Assembly (NCBI GenBank): GCA_017445245.1 | Contig: JAFSUM010000005.1 | Span: 1 to 57,472, forward strand | Reading direction: 5' to 3' | DNA: 57,472 nt | From: Bacilli bacterium | Lineage (GTDB): Bacteria; Bacillota_I; Bacilli_A; RFN20; CAG-826 | Shown here: one piece after another, positions 16,439 to 26,376 of the stretch | How positions within the stretch are numbered: position 1 is the stretch's first letter | Layout of the letters: every line of letters begins with the position of its first letter | The notes under the pieces: generated by a model | Seen by the model: only the letters and a program-made list of their open reading frames with translations | The model's database searches: none | Told to the model about the DNA's origin: nothing | Made by a program: the position numbers and the translations under genes

Positions 16439-18460
16439 ATGTCACTGCTTTTTGCTTCTAGAATCAGCCGCTTCTACCTGACTTCTTCGGGCCGTTATTA
16501 TGCGATTAAGAACGTGAGTCTAGCCTTTCCAAATAGGGGTTTAGTTGCCATAAAAGGCAAATCAGGAAGCGGCAAATCCACGTTGCTAAATCTTCTCTCC
16601 GGCTTAGACCAGCCTAGCGAAGGAAAAGTTTTCTTTAATGGGTCTACCGACATCTCTGGACGACTAGGACATGAAATCGGGATGGTTTTCCAACATTACA
16701 ACCTAGTGGAAGGGCTAAGCGTTCTGCAAAACGTTATGCTTCCGGCAAGAATCAACGGCGGAAGTAAAAAGAGGGCGATCGCCTTACTAAAGGCGTTTGG
16801 GCTAGCGAAGTTTGTTTCAAAAGATGTTCGCAACTTATCGGGAGGCGAAAAACAACGCGTCGCGATTTGCCGAGCTTTGGTCTGCGAACCTCGGGTCGTC
16901 TTCGCCGACGAACCTACTGGTGCGCTTGATGAGAAGAACTCCGAAACCGTCATGGCGGCCTTAAAGGAAATCTCCAAAAAACGGCTTGTCGTGCTGGTTT
17001 CGCATAACGAAGAGCTGATCGATCGTTTCGCGGACAGAATCATCGAGATTCGAGATGGGACTATTTTTGGTGATAGCGAGCCGCTTCATCGGACAAAAGA
17101 GAAACAAACAAATCCCCCTAAGAAACACAAAATCAGTTGGATTGGTCCATTACTTGTTCGGAACCTTAGGAAACACGCACTGAAGAATGTGATGTGTTTT
17201 ATGGCGGCAACGATAGGTTTCTCTTCCTTACTGTTATCCCTTGGTTTTTTCGTTGGAAGCACGCCTGCAATCGAGCGTGAGCAGGGGAGAGCTCTTCATT
17301 ACCTAAGCGCTACGTTGAGCAAAGAGAGCGAAACGACGGTTCCGGGGACGAAGTTGAAACTGATAAAAAAGACGCGTCCAAGCATGGAAGAATCGAAAGA
17401 TTTCCTTGCGGATATTTCAGATTGTAAAATTGTCAATGATTATTCCTTTTTCTTTCCCGATAACCAAGTGTTTCAAGTCGAGGGCGAAGCATATGAGCCG
17501 ACGCTTTTCTCCCCTGTTTGGGATCTTACTTTGGAAGAGTTTGGAGAAGAGCTACTTATCAAAGGAGAAGCGGCGAAAGACAATTCGTTTTCTTATTGCC
17601 TGGCGAACACGGAATTCTTTGATCGGTATGGGTGGAACCTTTTAGGGACCACGATAGAAACGAGTTCTCGCTCGGTTGTTACCTATGACGATTTGCAGAA
17701 CGAACGTTTCGTCGATGCGCGTCTACAGTTGGTGGGGGCCATCAAGGAATTTGGCTTCCTCAATTCCCCGAGGATTTATTACTCGTACCAAGGACTTGAG
17801 GAAGAACTGGCGAAAATCGATATCGACGGCTTGGATAAGACAACATGCATCCGCGATCTCGTCAGCGAGGCCGAAGAGGATTCAAGCCTGGCCTCGTATG
17901 GATGGAGGCTTTTCTTGGGAAGCCCGGAGGATACAACTCGCTTATTTCAAAAGATTCAGGCGGACGATTCAAACATCAAAGCCGATTCTATTGCGTATGG
18001 ACTACGCACCTCTTTTCTTTCTCTTTCCGAGGCGTTCATGGCATCGCTGGGTCTTTTTGTCGGCATTGCTTTCGCCGGCGTAGCTTTGATTCTTGCGATG
18101 GCGTCCTTTTCTTCTCTGGTCGAGGGCAGGAAGGATAATGCAATCCTTCTTACGCAGGGCGCGACGAGGCGAGATGTTGTTTTCTTATATGCGATTGAAT
18201 CGATGCTTCTTTGTGTGGTTTCTGCGACTCTTTCGCTTGGAATATGCCAATTTTTGCAGCAAATCGCGAACCAATTTTTAAAGAATGAGTTTGACATTTC
18301 AGGGATAATCAACGTTCCATACGCTTCTTTCCTGGGGGTACCATGGCTATTGGTTTGGGGGCTGGTTTTAATTGGTGCCGCCTTTGGGTTCCTCGTATCT
18401 TTTATCCCTATTTCGTTTGCGAGACGTCACCCTTTATCCGAGGAACTACGCGATGAATGA
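16439..18460 (+). CDS. MacB-like ABC transporter, fused ATPase and FtsX-type permease (subunit 1)
   Basis: 673 residues. The N-terminal ATPase (about 1-225) has Walker A GKSGSGKST, signature [15 protein letters not shown], Walker [13 protein letters not shown] and a switch His. One membrane helix (about 247-270) is followed by an extracytoplasmic domain of about 260 residues, then three helices (about 535-560, 585-605, 635-665). This N-NBD plus four-helix layout is that of MacB-type mechanotransmission transporters. The ATG at 16439 follows GAGGAGG. The next gene overlaps by 8 nt, and the two probably form a heterodimer. Substrate unknown. Confidence 0.88.
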   Translation: MSLLFASRISRFYLTSSGRYYAIKNVSLAFPNRGLVAIKGKSGSGKSTLLNLLSGLDQPSEGKVFFNGSTDISGRLGHEIGMVFQHYNLVEGLSVLQNVMLPARINGGSKKRAIALLKAFGLAKFVSKDVRNLSGGEKQRVAICRALVCEPRVVFADEPTGALDEKNSETVMAALKEISKKRLVVLVSHNEELIDRFADRIIEIRDGTIFGDSEPLHRTKEKQTNPPKKHKISWIGPLLVRNLRKHALKNVMCFMAATIGFSSLLLSLGFFVGSTPAIEREQGRALHYLSATLSKESETTVPGTKLKLIKKTRPSMEESKDFLADISDCKIVNDYSFFFPDNQVFQVEGEAYEPTLFSPVWDLTLEEFGEELLIKGEAAKDNSFSYCLANTEFFDRYGWNLLGTTIETSSRSVVTYDDLQNERFVDARLQLVGAIKEFGFLNSPRIYYSYQGLEEELAKIDIDGLDKTTCIRDLVSEAEEDSSLASYGWRLFLGSPEDTTRLFQKIQADDSNIKADSIAYGLRTSFLSLSEAFMASLGLFVGIAFAGVALILAMASFSSLVEGRKDNAILLTQGATRRDVVFLYAIESMLLCVVSATLSLGICQFLQQIANQFLKNEFDISGIINVPYASFLGVPWLLVWGLVLIGAAFGFLVSFIPISFARRHPLSEELRDE

Positions 18461-21245
18461 TTTTGTTGTCGTACGTGATGTTACTCGTGCTTTTGGGACC
18501 CAAAAAGCTTTGAACAGAGTTTCCTTTTCGTTGCCCAAAAAAGGCCTTGTTGGAATCGTTGGTAGTTCCGGATCTGGCAAGACCACTTTGTTAAATATCC
18601 TTTCTGGAATTGACGGGAACTACGACGGAGAAGTGATGATAGGCGGGAAGAAACTTCATCGGCTTTCCGAAGCGAGGAGAAGAGCATTTCGTCTTTCGAC
18701 CATGGGCTACGTTTTCCAAAACTTTAGTCTCTTAGAACTGGAGACGGCTGAGATGAACCTCATGCTGGTTCTTGATTCCTTATTTGCCTCCAAAAGGGAA
18801 TTGAAACAGAAGAAGGCCATCGATCTATTGTCTTGTTTCGGCATGGAGAAGAAAGCGAAGCAAGCGGTGAACACGTTGTCCGGCGGTGAAAAACAACGCG
18901 TCGCTCTGGCGCGGGCTTTATGCAACGACCCTAAGGTTTTGCTATGCGATGAACCCACGGGGGCATTGGATGAGAAGAACGCCGAGCTCGTGTTCAAACT
19001 TCTTCAACAAATTGCCGCTAAACGTCTCGTTATCGTTGTTAGCCATGACCGTCATTCCATTGAGCAATACTGCTCAAAGATATTGTCAATGAAAGATGGG
19101 AAACTAGTAAGGATAGATGCTCAAGAAAAAGAGACTCAGAAAAGAGTGATTTCGTCCTTGCTGATGAGCGACCGGAAAAAGCCTTTTCATTTATCTTGGG
19201 CCTACCTCTTTCTTCACGCATTTCATACCATCAAAGCCAAAAAATGGCGGGCTTTGGTGTCCGAATCTTCGATCGCCCTAGGATTATGTGGCTTTGGTTT
19301 GGCCACTTATATATCTACTTCCATATCCCAAGAGTTGGATGCAGCGTTCTCTTCCATCGTTCCTCCTAGCGTTCTCGTAATGTCTCCCCGTAACGGGGTG
19401 GAGTCTCCTTTGGGCGCTATTTATGGGGCGGGTTTCGAGGAATGCGAATGGGCAGTGGAGGAGTATGGCGACCTGGTGATGGATTATGGAAGTGACCTTC
19501 ATCTCGACTACGAAGCATGGTTCAAAGACGCGAACTACTTTACGATTTCCTCTGGCTCCAACTTGTTTCGTCTTGAGGATTTTTCGATGCGTTCCATTAA
19601 TGACTTCCAGTGGCTAGACACGCTTTTTAACCCGGTTTGTTATCCTCGCTATCCGGCAATCATGTACGATGACCAGGTCATTTTGGGTTTGCCGTATGCA
19701 TCCATGTATAGGCTATGCCTGAGCCTTCATGTCCTCCGTAATTACCAAGCTCTAGGCGAATATATCGATTCGCGCGGTTTAGATATCGTGTTGAACATCG
19801 CAAACGAAGAATACTCTTTTGATGACCAAGAGATCTTTTCGGTAATCGGAGTCGTCGAAAGCGATGTCCCTTGTTTCTATCACTTGGACCATAGATGGAA
19901 CCGCAAGATCATCGTGGATCAGATGCGTTTCCGCACCTCCATAACCGAAGCGACACTCAACCCGCAGTACATTTTCGAAATCCCCTTCTTGGCATTGAAC
20001 GGATCCTATTCGGAATTCCTTCATTTCGCTCGGGTCGATCCCGTCTTGGAACACCTCCTTTTCGAACCTGCCAGAAACGAATATCTGCCCACCGTCTGTC
20101 CGGTCGACTCGCATTGTTCTGTGCGGCGTCTTTATCTTTATGGGGCGGATAAAAGCGGAGTGAGTTTTCTTACGTTAGACGAATGCCAGAAAGCGTGCCC
20201 CAGTATCGTTGGGAGAACCCCGGTGACGAGCGGTTCGTATTACGCTCAAGCGGGGTCTTTGGCGATGGGCTTTTCAGGAAAGTTCTTTTTGTGCAAAGAT
20301 GGGGATTGTGCGGAGAAAATAGTGGATTTTTACAGCGATTTACCACTTGAAAACGCTTTTTTACCAGGTGAGGAAATCACAGGAACGAAAGACGGATCCT
20401 ATCTTTTGACCGCATCGGGTGGGGTGCGTCTTTCAACCGATCTTCATGACGTGGAAAAAGACTCTCTTCCTTCAGGCGTAGAAGAATGCCTGCTATCCAC
20501 CTCCCTATACCACGAGTGGGGCGAACCGAAAGAAATTTATGTCGCGGCAGAAATAGGAGCAGATGCGACGGAACGTTCGTATGAACGAGATTTCGGGATT
20601 GGCAAACTTAAGGTGGTGGGAACGAGAGACGCCCCCTATGATACGTTCTTTGTCAACTCGGATTGGAGCGTCGATTATTATTTCGAGGTGTTCGGGATGT
20701 CCTCTTTCTCGCTTGAACCCATCGGGGCAGTCTTTGCCTTTGCCAGTCAAGAAGAGGCGGAAGCAGGGGCAAAGGTCCTTACGAGAGCCTTTCCGTCATA
20801 TCTATTCTCCTCGCCGTCCAAGGAGGTCTCGGACTCGATCGCCTCTACGCTTGGATACATTGGGAAAATACTCACCGCTTTTTCGTTTATCGCCCTATCG
20901 ATGTCGGCGTTACTCTTTTTGATCGTTATGACAATTACGGTTAGCGAGAACGAATCGGAAGCGGTCATGATGGAGACGGTTGGGATCTCACGAGTCGATA
21001 TCATCCGTTCTTACTACGCTCATACGTTTCTCTATGCCGGTGTATCCACGGCATCGTCTCTTTTGATGCTCCTGTTTTCAGAGTTCGTGGCCAAGAGTTA
21101 CATTGCCTCCTACTTCCGCAGCCAAACGAATTGGACGATCCCTTGGGAGCCCCTTGCCGCGACTTGCGCGGCGTCTATTGTCTTCGTCGGAATCATTCTA
21201 TTGGGTGTTTTTGTCTACTTATGGCGAAAAAAGCGGCAAAAATAA
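18453..21245 (+). CDS. MacB-like ABC transporter, fused ATPase and FtsX-type permease (subunit 2)
   Basis: 930 residues, with the same layout as its partner. It has Walker [10 protein letters not shown], signature [15 protein letters not shown] and Walker [13 protein letters not shown]. One membrane helix lies near 280-300, followed by a very large ectodomain (about 300-800), then three C-terminal helices and a basic end (WRKKRQK). The ectodomain carries closely spaced Cys pairs (CPVDSHC, CQKAC, CKDGDC), which suggest disulphide bonds outside the membrane. The start is the ATG overlapping the upstream stop. No terminator is evident after it. Substrate unknown. Confidence 0.88.
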   Translation: MNDFVVVRDVTRAFGTQKALNRVSFSLPKKGLVGIVGSSGSGKTTLLNILSGIDGNYDGEVMIGGKKLHRLSEARRRAFRLSTMGYVFQNFSLLELETAEMNLMLVLDSLFASKRELKQKKAIDLLSCFGMEKKAKQAVNTLSGGEKQRVALARALCNDPKVLLCDEPTGALDEKNAELVFKLLQQIAAKRLVIVVSHDRHSIEQYCSKILSMKDGKLVRIDAQEKETQKRVISSLLMSDRKKPFHLSWAYLFLHAFHTIKAKKWRALVSESSIALGLCGFGLATYISTSISQELDAAFSSIVPPSVLVMSPRNGVESPLGAIYGAGFEECEWAVEEYGDLVMDYGSDLHLDYEAWFKDANYFTISSGSNLFRLEDFSMRSINDFQWLDTLFNPVCYPRYPAIMYDDQVILGLPYASMYRLCLSLHVLRNYQALGEYIDSRGLDIVLNIANEEYSFDDQEIFSVIGVVESDVPCFYHLDHRWNRKIIVDQMRFRTSITEATLNPQYIFEIPFLALNGSYSEFLHFARVDPVLEHLLFEPARNEYLPTVCPVDSHCSVRRLYLYGADKSGVSFLTLDECQKACPSIVGRTPVTSGSYYAQAGSLAMGFSGKFFLCKDGDCAEKIVDFYSDLPLENAFLPGEEITGTKDGSYLLTASGGVRLSTDLHDVEKDSLPSGVEECLLSTSLYHEWGEPKEIYVAAEIGADATERSYERDFGIGKLKVVGTRDAPYDTFFVNSDWSVDYYFEVFGMSSFSLEPIGAVFAFASQEEAEAGAKVLTRAFPSYLFSSPSKEVSDSIASTLGYIGKILTAFSFIALSMSALLFLIVMTITVSENESEAVMMETVGISRVDIIRSYYAHTFLYAGVSTASSLLMLLFSEFVAKSYIASYFRSQTNWTIPWEPLAATCAASIVFVGIILLGVFVYLWRKKRQK

Positions 21246-21313
21246 GGAAAAAAGATGTAAAACTCTCATCTAAGTTGTAATATTCGTCTTACAAAGTAAG
21301 GAAGGGGGAGAAC

Positions 21314-21514
21314 ATGAAGGGTACCATAAAGATGTTCGACAAAGAAAAAGGCTTTGGTTTCATTCGCGCTGAAGACGGCAAAGACTATTTCTTTCACTAC
21401 TCTGCTCTTTTGATGGATGACTTCAAAACCGCTGAAAAAGGCGAAAACGTCGAATTTGAAGTTGAAGAATCTACTCGCGGGCCTAGAGCCTGCCAGGTAA
21501 AGAAGCTCGGCTAA
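21314..21514 (+). CDS. Cold-shock protein (CspA family)
   Basis: 66 residues, a single-stranded nucleic-acid-binding OB fold that acts as an RNA chaperone. RNP1 is KGFGFI and RNP2 is YFFHYSA. A strong SD (AAGGAAGGGGG) and a possible TAATAT -10 box about 50 nt upstream suggest high expression from its own unit. A clear terminator follows. I cannot tell from sequence alone whether it is cold-induced. Confidence 0.95.
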   Translation: MKGTIKMFDKEKGFGFIRAEDGKDYFFHYSALLMDDFKTAEKGENVEFEVEESTRGPRACQVKKLG

Positions 21515-21531
21515 CGGAACTTTTCAAGAAT

Positions 21532-21554
21532 AGCCCCCTCGCGGGGCTTTTTTT
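21532..21554 (+). terminator. Rho-independent terminator after cold-shock gene
   Basis: Stem AGCCCC/GGGGCT followed by a T run. Confidence 0.9.
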
Positions 21555-21620
21555 GGTTCTTCTTTTTACGCGTGTGTAAGCGTACAATGCAATGGCTCAC
21601 CTTGATAGGAGGGATACGAC

Positions 21621-22730
21621 ATGCCATTAAAAGCTGGAATCGTCGGGTTGCCTAACGTTGGCAAATCGACCCTGTTCAACGCCATCACCAATTCCGCCGT
21701 CGAAGCGGCAAATTATCCTTTCGCGACCATTAAGCCGAACACGGGTGTCGTGGTTGTGCCTGATGAGCGTTTGGATTATCTCTGCGAAAAGTTCGAACCT
21801 CTCAAGAAGGTGAATGCCACCTTTGAGTTCTACGATATCGCGGGACTTGTCAAAGGCGCGAGCAAAGGCGAAGGCCTCGGCAACCAATTCCTGGCTGCTA
21901 TCCGCGAGTCGGATGCGATCTGCGAAGTTGTCCGCTGCTTTGAATCCAGCGAGATTATTCACGTCGAAGATTCGGTTAATCCGCGCCGCGACGTCGAAAT
22001 CATTGATTTGGAACTCGCGATGTCCGATTTCGATGCCGTCGAAAAACGCATCGGCAGAGTCGAAGCCAAAGCACGCCTGAGCAAAGACAAGACCGCCGCA
22101 TATGAAATGGCGATCCTCAATCCTTTGAAGGAAACTCTTTCCAAAGGAATCCCTGCCAGGTTATGCAAAGAACTTAGCGAAGAACAATTCGAATACGCAA
22201 GGAAGAATTTCTTCCTTCTTACCCTCAAGCCGATTCTTTATGTCGCGAACGTCTCCGACACCGATTATGCGGATCTTGATGCTTGCGCTCATTACCAAAC
22301 GCTAAAAGCGATTGCCGCGGAGCAGGGGGCCCAGTGCATTCCCGTGTCCTGCCAAATCGAATATGAGCTTTCGACCCTTGATAAAGCCGAACGCGATGAA
22401 TTCCTTCTCTCGCTTGGAGCAAAAGAATCCGGTCTCGATAAGCTAGTCAAGGCCAGCTACAAATTGTTGAACCTTTCTACGTTCTTTACTGCCGGTAAAG
22501 ACGAGTGCCGCGCCTGGACCTTCCCCAATGGGGCTACCGCTCCCGAATGCGCGGGGATCATCCACACCGATTTCCAAAAGGGATTCATCAAAGCCGAAGT
22601 CTATGATTTCGAGGACTTTGTAAAATACGGGAGCGAACCTGCGATCAAAGAGGCGGGCAAACTCCGCGTCGAAGGAAAGGAATACCGGATGAAAGACGGC
22701 GATGTCGTCTTCTTCCGCTTTAACGTATGA
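21621..22730 (+). CDS. ychF: Redox-regulated ATPase YchF (OLA1 family)
   Basis: 369 residues, standard size. YchF is an Obg-like P-loop protein that prefers ATP and associates with ribosomes. It has GLPNVGKST (about 9-17), [10 protein letters not shown] and [20 protein letters not shown], a coiled-coil insertion, and a C-terminal TGS domain ([14 protein letters not shown] ... DFEDFVKYG ... [12 protein letters not shown]). SD ATAGGAGGG precedes the ATG, and a TACAAT box lies about 40 nt upstream. The stop overlaps the ispF start. Confidence 0.97.
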   Translation: MPLKAGIVGLPNVGKSTLFNAITNSAVEAANYPFATIKPNTGVVVVPDERLDYLCEKFEPLKKVNATFEFYDIAGLVKGASKGEGLGNQFLAAIRESDAICEVVRCFESSEIIHVEDSVNPRRDVEIIDLELAMSDFDAVEKRIGRVEAKARLSKDKTAAYEMAILNPLKETLSKGIPARLCKELSEEQFEYARKNFFLLTLKPILYVANVSDTDYADLDACAHYQTLKAIAAEQGAQCIPVSCQIEYELSTLDKAERDEFLLSLGAKESGLDKLVKASYKLLNLSTFFTAGKDECRAWTFPNGATAPECAGIIHTDFQKGFIKAEVYDFEDFVKYGSEPAIKEAGKLRVEGKEYRMKDGDVVFFRFNV

Positions 22731-23209
22731 TGCGCATTGGTCTCGGAGAAGATCTTCATCGCTTTGCCTCGGGGAGAAAGTTAATCCTCGGCGGTATCGA
22801 AATCCCGTCGGAGAAAGGGCTGCTAGGCCATTCGGACGCAGATGCATTGCTCCACGCGGTTTCAGATGCGCTTCTAGGCGCGATTTCCTGCGATGACATC
22901 GGAGCGTTTTTCCCGCCTAGCGATCCCGCCTGTGCAGGCATCGACTCCAAAGAGATTCTTCGCTTCTGCCTGAACAAAGTGAAAGAGAAGGGCTATCGCC
23001 TTGTCAATGTGGACGCCGTCATCACCGCGGAATCCCCGAAGCTTCGCCCCTTTATTGCCCCGATGCGGGAAAGCCTCGCCGAGGTGCTTGGTATCGAGGT
23101 TGATTGCGTTGGCATACAGGCGAAAACAAACGAGGGTTGTGACGCTATCGGCAACGGCGAAGCGTTACGCGTCTGCGCGGTATGCCTTGTGGAAACGGAG
23201 GAGAAATAG
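22727..23209 (+). CDS. ispF: 2-C-methyl-D-erythritol 2,4-cyclodiphosphate synthase
   Basis: 160 residues. IspF is the cyclising step of the MEP isoprenoid pathway, a trimer with a Zn site. Metal ligands are visible as GEDLHRF (Asp, His) and GHSDADALLHA (His). TAESPKLRPFI and QAKTNEGCDAIGNGEAL are family signatures. The ATG overlaps the ychF stop by 4 nt; a second ATG lies 3 nt later. It shows that isoprenoids for undecaprenol and tRNA i6A come from the MEP route here. Confidence 0.96.
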   Translation: MMRIGLGEDLHRFASGRKLILGGIEIPSEKGLLGHSDADALLHAVSDALLGAISCDDIGAFFPPSDPACAGIDSKEILRFCLNKVKEKGYRLVNVDAVITAESPKLRPFIAPMRESLAEVLGIEVDCVGIQAKTNEGCDAIGNGEALRVCAVCLVETEEK

Positions 23210-23211
23210 TT

Positions 23212-24840
23212 ATGGGTAACGATGACAAACTGAAAAAATTACTTTTGTCGGCCGGTTTGAGCCTTGGCCTCAACATCAAAGAAAGCGATGTCGTTTTGCA
23301 ACGCACCAAGGATCCTTCCTTTGGCGACTACGCGAGTAATATCGCGATGCGTTTTGCGAAGGGCTTAGGCAAAAATTCGCGGGATTTTGCGTTAGAAATC
23401 ATCGAAAAAGTCCAAGATCCCATCATTGTAAAAGCGGAAGTCGCAGGCCCCGGATTCATCAATTTCTTCCTGCGCGCCGATGCCATGAGCACCGTTTTGA
23501 AAGACGTTTTCAAACAGGGGGAAGCCTTTGGTAAGGCTGCTCCTAATGGCAAAAAGATTAACATCGAATATGTTTCCGCCAACCCGACGGGTGACCTTCA
23601 TCTTGGACACACCCGCTGCGCCGCGGTAGGGGATACGATTGCCAACATCCTCTCCCATGCGGGTTATGACGTGACCCGCGAGTTCTACGTGAACGATTGT
23701 GGAAACCAGGTTGAGCATCTGGGCATTTCGTTACGTGCCCGTTACCACGAGCTCTTCGGCGAGCCCCTCGTCCTTGGCGATGACGATTACCATGGGCAAG
23801 ACCTCATCGCGATCGCCCAGTCGATCAAAGACCAGTTTGGCGATAAGTATCTGGTTGATAACCAAGAGAGCCATGATTTCTTCATCCGCTTCGGTATCGA
23901 CGCCGAACTTGGCAAGTTAAAAAAAGACCTCGCGGATTTCCGTGTCTGCTTTGATCGCTTTTCCTACGAATCCGATATCCGCAAGAGTGGGGCGGTAGAG
24001 AAGGCCTTAGCCGAATTGACGGAGAAGGGTTATGTTTACCAAAGTGAAGGGGCGACGTATCTTCGCACGAGCGACAAACTCGATGATAAGGACCGCCCCA
24101 TCGTCAAGAGCAATGGTCAGTATACCTATTTCATGCCCGACATCGGCTACCACTATGACAAGATGAGCCGTGGCTATGACTTGCTCATCGATATCCTTGG
24201 CGCCGACCATCACGGCTATATCAACCGTATGAAGAGCGCTTTGATGATGAAAGGCTACAGCGCGGACTCCTTGGAAGTTGAACTCGTTCAGATCGTCCGT
24301 GTCTTCCGCGATGGTGCAGAAGTGAAGATGAGCAAACGCACTGGCAAAGCCATCGCTCACCGCGATCTCGTCGAAGATGTCGGCGTTGACGCAGTCCGTT
24401 ATTTCTTCGTGGAACGCTCCCCGTCCACTCATCTCGATTTCAATTACAATCTGGCGACGGAACAATCCTCCAATAACCCGGTCTTTTATGCCCAATACGC
24501 TCATGCCCGTTGCTGCAGCCTCTTGCATCTAGGCGCCGATATCGAAATCGACGAAACCGGTGCGAACCTGGGCAACGAACAGGAGACGGCGATCCTCAAA
24601 CATCTGGCTTCCTATCCTCAAACCATCCTCGACGCGGCCAGGGATCGCGCCCCGTATCGCATCTGCGGATATGTCCACGATCTAGCGGGACTCGTTCACG
24701 AGTTCTACGCCCATAATCGCGTTATCGACCGCGACAATTTACCGCTTACTTCTTCCCGCTTGGCCTTGGTCAAAGCGGCGAAAATCGTCCTCAGCAACGC
24801 GCTTGCAATTCTGGGGGTCTCCTCTCCTTCGAAGATGTGA
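23212..24840 (+). CDS. argS: Arginyl-tRNA synthetase
   Basis: 542 residues, class Ia. It charges tRNA-Arg. The N-terminal Add-1 domain (about 1-100) is followed by the catalytic core with NPTGDLHLGHTR (HIGH motif) and VKMSKRTG (KMSKS motif). The C-terminal anticodon-binding helical domain (DALR) starts near residue 430. GGAGGAG upstream fits the ATG at 23212, 2 nt after the ispF stop. In Bacillus argS and rpoE are also close neighbours. Confidence 0.97.
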   Translation: MGNDDKLKKLLLSAGLSLGLNIKESDVVLQRTKDPSFGDYASNIAMRFAKGLGKNSRDFALEIIEKVQDPIIVKAEVAGPGFINFFLRADAMSTVLKDVFKQGEAFGKAAPNGKKINIEYVSANPTGDLHLGHTRCAAVGDTIANILSHAGYDVTREFYVNDCGNQVEHLGISLRARYHELFGEPLVLGDDDYHGQDLIAIAQSIKDQFGDKYLVDNQESHDFFIRFGIDAELGKLKKDLADFRVCFDRFSYESDIRKSGAVEKALAELTEKGYVYQSEGATYLRTSDKLDDKDRPIVKSNGQYTYFMPDIGYHYDKMSRGYDLLIDILGADHHGYINRMKSALMMKGYSADSLEVELVQIVRVFRDGAEVKMSKRTGKAIAHRDLVEDVGVDAVRYFFVERSPSTHLDFNYNLATEQSSNNPVFYAQYAHARCCSLLHLGADIEIDETGANLGNEQETAILKHLASYPQTILDAARDRAPYRICGYVHDLAGLVHEFYAHNRVIDRDNLPLTSSRLALVKAAKIVLSNALAILGVSSPSKM

Positions 24841-24876
24841 GATAATAACGCGCAAGCAGAAAAGGAAACCATTGAT

Positions 24877-25314
24877 ATGAAAGACAAATCCATGATCACC
24901 GCCGCTGAGGAAATCCTCGAAAAGGAACCCCGTGCCCTTAAGTTCGCCGAGCTTTGGGAAAAGGTTAAAAAAGAACTCGAAATCGATCCTCTCGAAGCCG
25001 AACGTCGCATCGGCCACTTCTACACCGACCTTTCCATGGCCGAGGTTTTTGTGAATGTTGGCGAGAACACCTGGGACCTTCGCAAGCGTTATAAATATGA
25101 CGATGCCCATCCCAATAACACCGACTTCTACTCCGAAGATGTCGCCGAAAGCGAAGATCCGGTCGACGCCGAGGAAGAAAAGGAATACAACGCCTCCGTC
25201 CGTGGCAGTGCCATCGACGACGAAGACGAAGAAGGCGGCAGCGACGAAGAATCCGAAGGCAGGTCCCGTGCCAATGCCTCCGACCTTCTTGGCATCTCTA
25301 ACGACAACTTCTAA
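24877..25314 (+). CDS. rpoE: DNA-directed RNA polymerase delta subunit
   Basis: 145 residues. RpoE (delta) is a Bacillota-specific RNA polymerase subunit that speeds recycling and alters promoter selectivity. The N-terminal HARE-HTH domain (about 5-70: AAEEILEKE, FAELWEKVKKEL, RIGHFYTDLSM, TWDLRKR) is followed by a long acidic, disordered tail of Asp and Glu. It has its own SD (AAAAGGAAACC) and a terminator right after the stop. Presence of delta supports placement in Bacilli. Confidence 0.95.
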   Translation: MKDKSMITAAEEILEKEPRALKFAELWEKVKKELEIDPLEAERRIGHFYTDLSMAEVFVNVGENTWDLRKRYKYDDAHPNNTDFYSEDVAESEDPVDAEEEKEYNASVRGSAIDDEDEEGGSDEESEGRSRANASDLLGISNDNF

Positions 25315-25331
25315 TCAGATTGTCAACCTCA

Positions 25332-25355
25332 AGGGCTCCCGAAGGAGCTCTTTTT
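25332..25355 (+). terminator. Rho-independent terminator after rpoE
   Basis: Stem AGGGCTCC/GGAGCTCT (two G-U pairs) with a CGAA loop and a T run. Confidence 0.85.
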
Positions 25356-25379
25356 CTTTGCATTTGCTTTTGTTTCCTC

Positions 25380-25385
25380 TATTCT
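25380..25385 (+). promoter_or_regulatory. Possible -10 box of DHH gene
   Basis: TATTCT, 10 nt before the ATG at 25396. No SD lies between. Confidence 0.3.
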
Positions 25386-25395
25386 ATTGTGTTTT

Positions 25396-26376
25396 ATGGA
25401 ACACGCATTCAAGGAAGCACAGCGTCTCATCGAAGCCCACGACATCATCACGATTCATGGCCATGCGATGCCCGATGGCGATTGCTACGGCAGCCAAATC
25501 GCCTTGCGGAACATGCTTTTGGACCGTTACCCGAATAAGCGCGTCTATATTGTTGGCTCCGGCATCCCTTCCTTCTTTGATTTGCTAGGGAAGCCCGATA
25601 TCGTCGACGATGAAACCATCGCCCAATCTTTGGTGATTTTGGTTGATGTCAGTTGCCTCCGCCGTGCCGAAGATCCGCGCAGTTTTAACGGCAAATCCTT
25701 CCTCAAATTCGATCATCATCGTCCGAATGAGGGACTAGAATCCTTTGATGGAGTCTCGGTGGTGGATTATCGCCGAATCGCTGCAGCGGAGATTCTTTAT
25801 GAGTTTGCGGAAGCCATGGGTTACCCTGTTTCCAAGTTGACAGGCTCTGCGATGTATTTGGGCATCGTAACCGATTCGGGCCGCTTTGCTTATCACGGCA
25901 CGACTCCCCGCACGATGGAGATCGTCAATCGTTTCCGCGGCATGGGCGTACGGACCAAACAAATCGAAAGGATCGCCTTTTATCGCCCACCTAGAATCCG
26001 TAACTTCATTACCTATATCCGCCGTCGTAGCAAGATGTATCGTTCGGTCCGTTATGCCGTCATCAAGGCCGAAGATTGTATCAAGCGCGACCTGACCCCG
26101 GACGAAGCCCTTCGCCTCGTCAATTCCATGAAGGTCAATGAGCCCGAAGTCCATACGTATTGTCTCATCGTCCGTTTTAACGAAGATCTGGCCAAAGCCG
26201 AGCTTCGATCCAATCGCAGTTATCCCGTTCATGGGGTTGCCACTTCCTTTGGGGGTGGGGGACATCGCTTTGCTTCCGGATGCGAACTTAATCTGCAAAA
26301 AGATCCAGACGCCATCGAGCGTCTACTCAAGGAACTAGACCAACTTGAAAGGAACCTCGAAGATGATGGAGCGTGA
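25396..26376 (+). CDS. DHH-family phosphoesterase (NrnA-like nanoRNase/pAp phosphatase)
   Basis: 326 residues. NrnA proteins degrade 2-5 nt RNAs and can dephosphorylate pAp. The DHH domain shows HAMPDGDCYGS, LVDVSC, FDHH and GIVTDSGRF. The C-terminal DHHA1 domain ends in GGGGHRFASGC. I chose the ATG at 25396 over an in-frame TTG at 25387. It overlaps the CysQ-like gene by 14 nt. Together with RNase Y and RNase J elsewhere in the window it would complete mRNA turnover. DHH proteins acting on c-di-AMP or pApA are close relatives, so the exact substrate is uncertain. Confidence 0.85.
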   Translation: MEHAFKEAQRLIEAHDIITIHGHAMPDGDCYGSQIALRNMLLDRYPNKRVYIVGSGIPSFFDLLGKPDIVDDETIAQSLVILVDVSCLRRAEDPRSFNGKSFLKFDHHRPNEGLESFDGVSVVDYRRIAAAEILYEFAEAMGYPVSKLTGSAMYLGIVTDSGRFAYHGTTPRTMEIVNRFRGMGVRTKQIERIAFYRPPRIRNFITYIRRRSKMYRSVRYAVIKAEDCIKRDLTPDEALRLVNSMKVNEPEVHTYCLIVRFNEDLAKAELRSNRSYPVHGVATSFGGGGHRFASGCELNLQKDPDAIERLLKELDQLERNLEDDGA

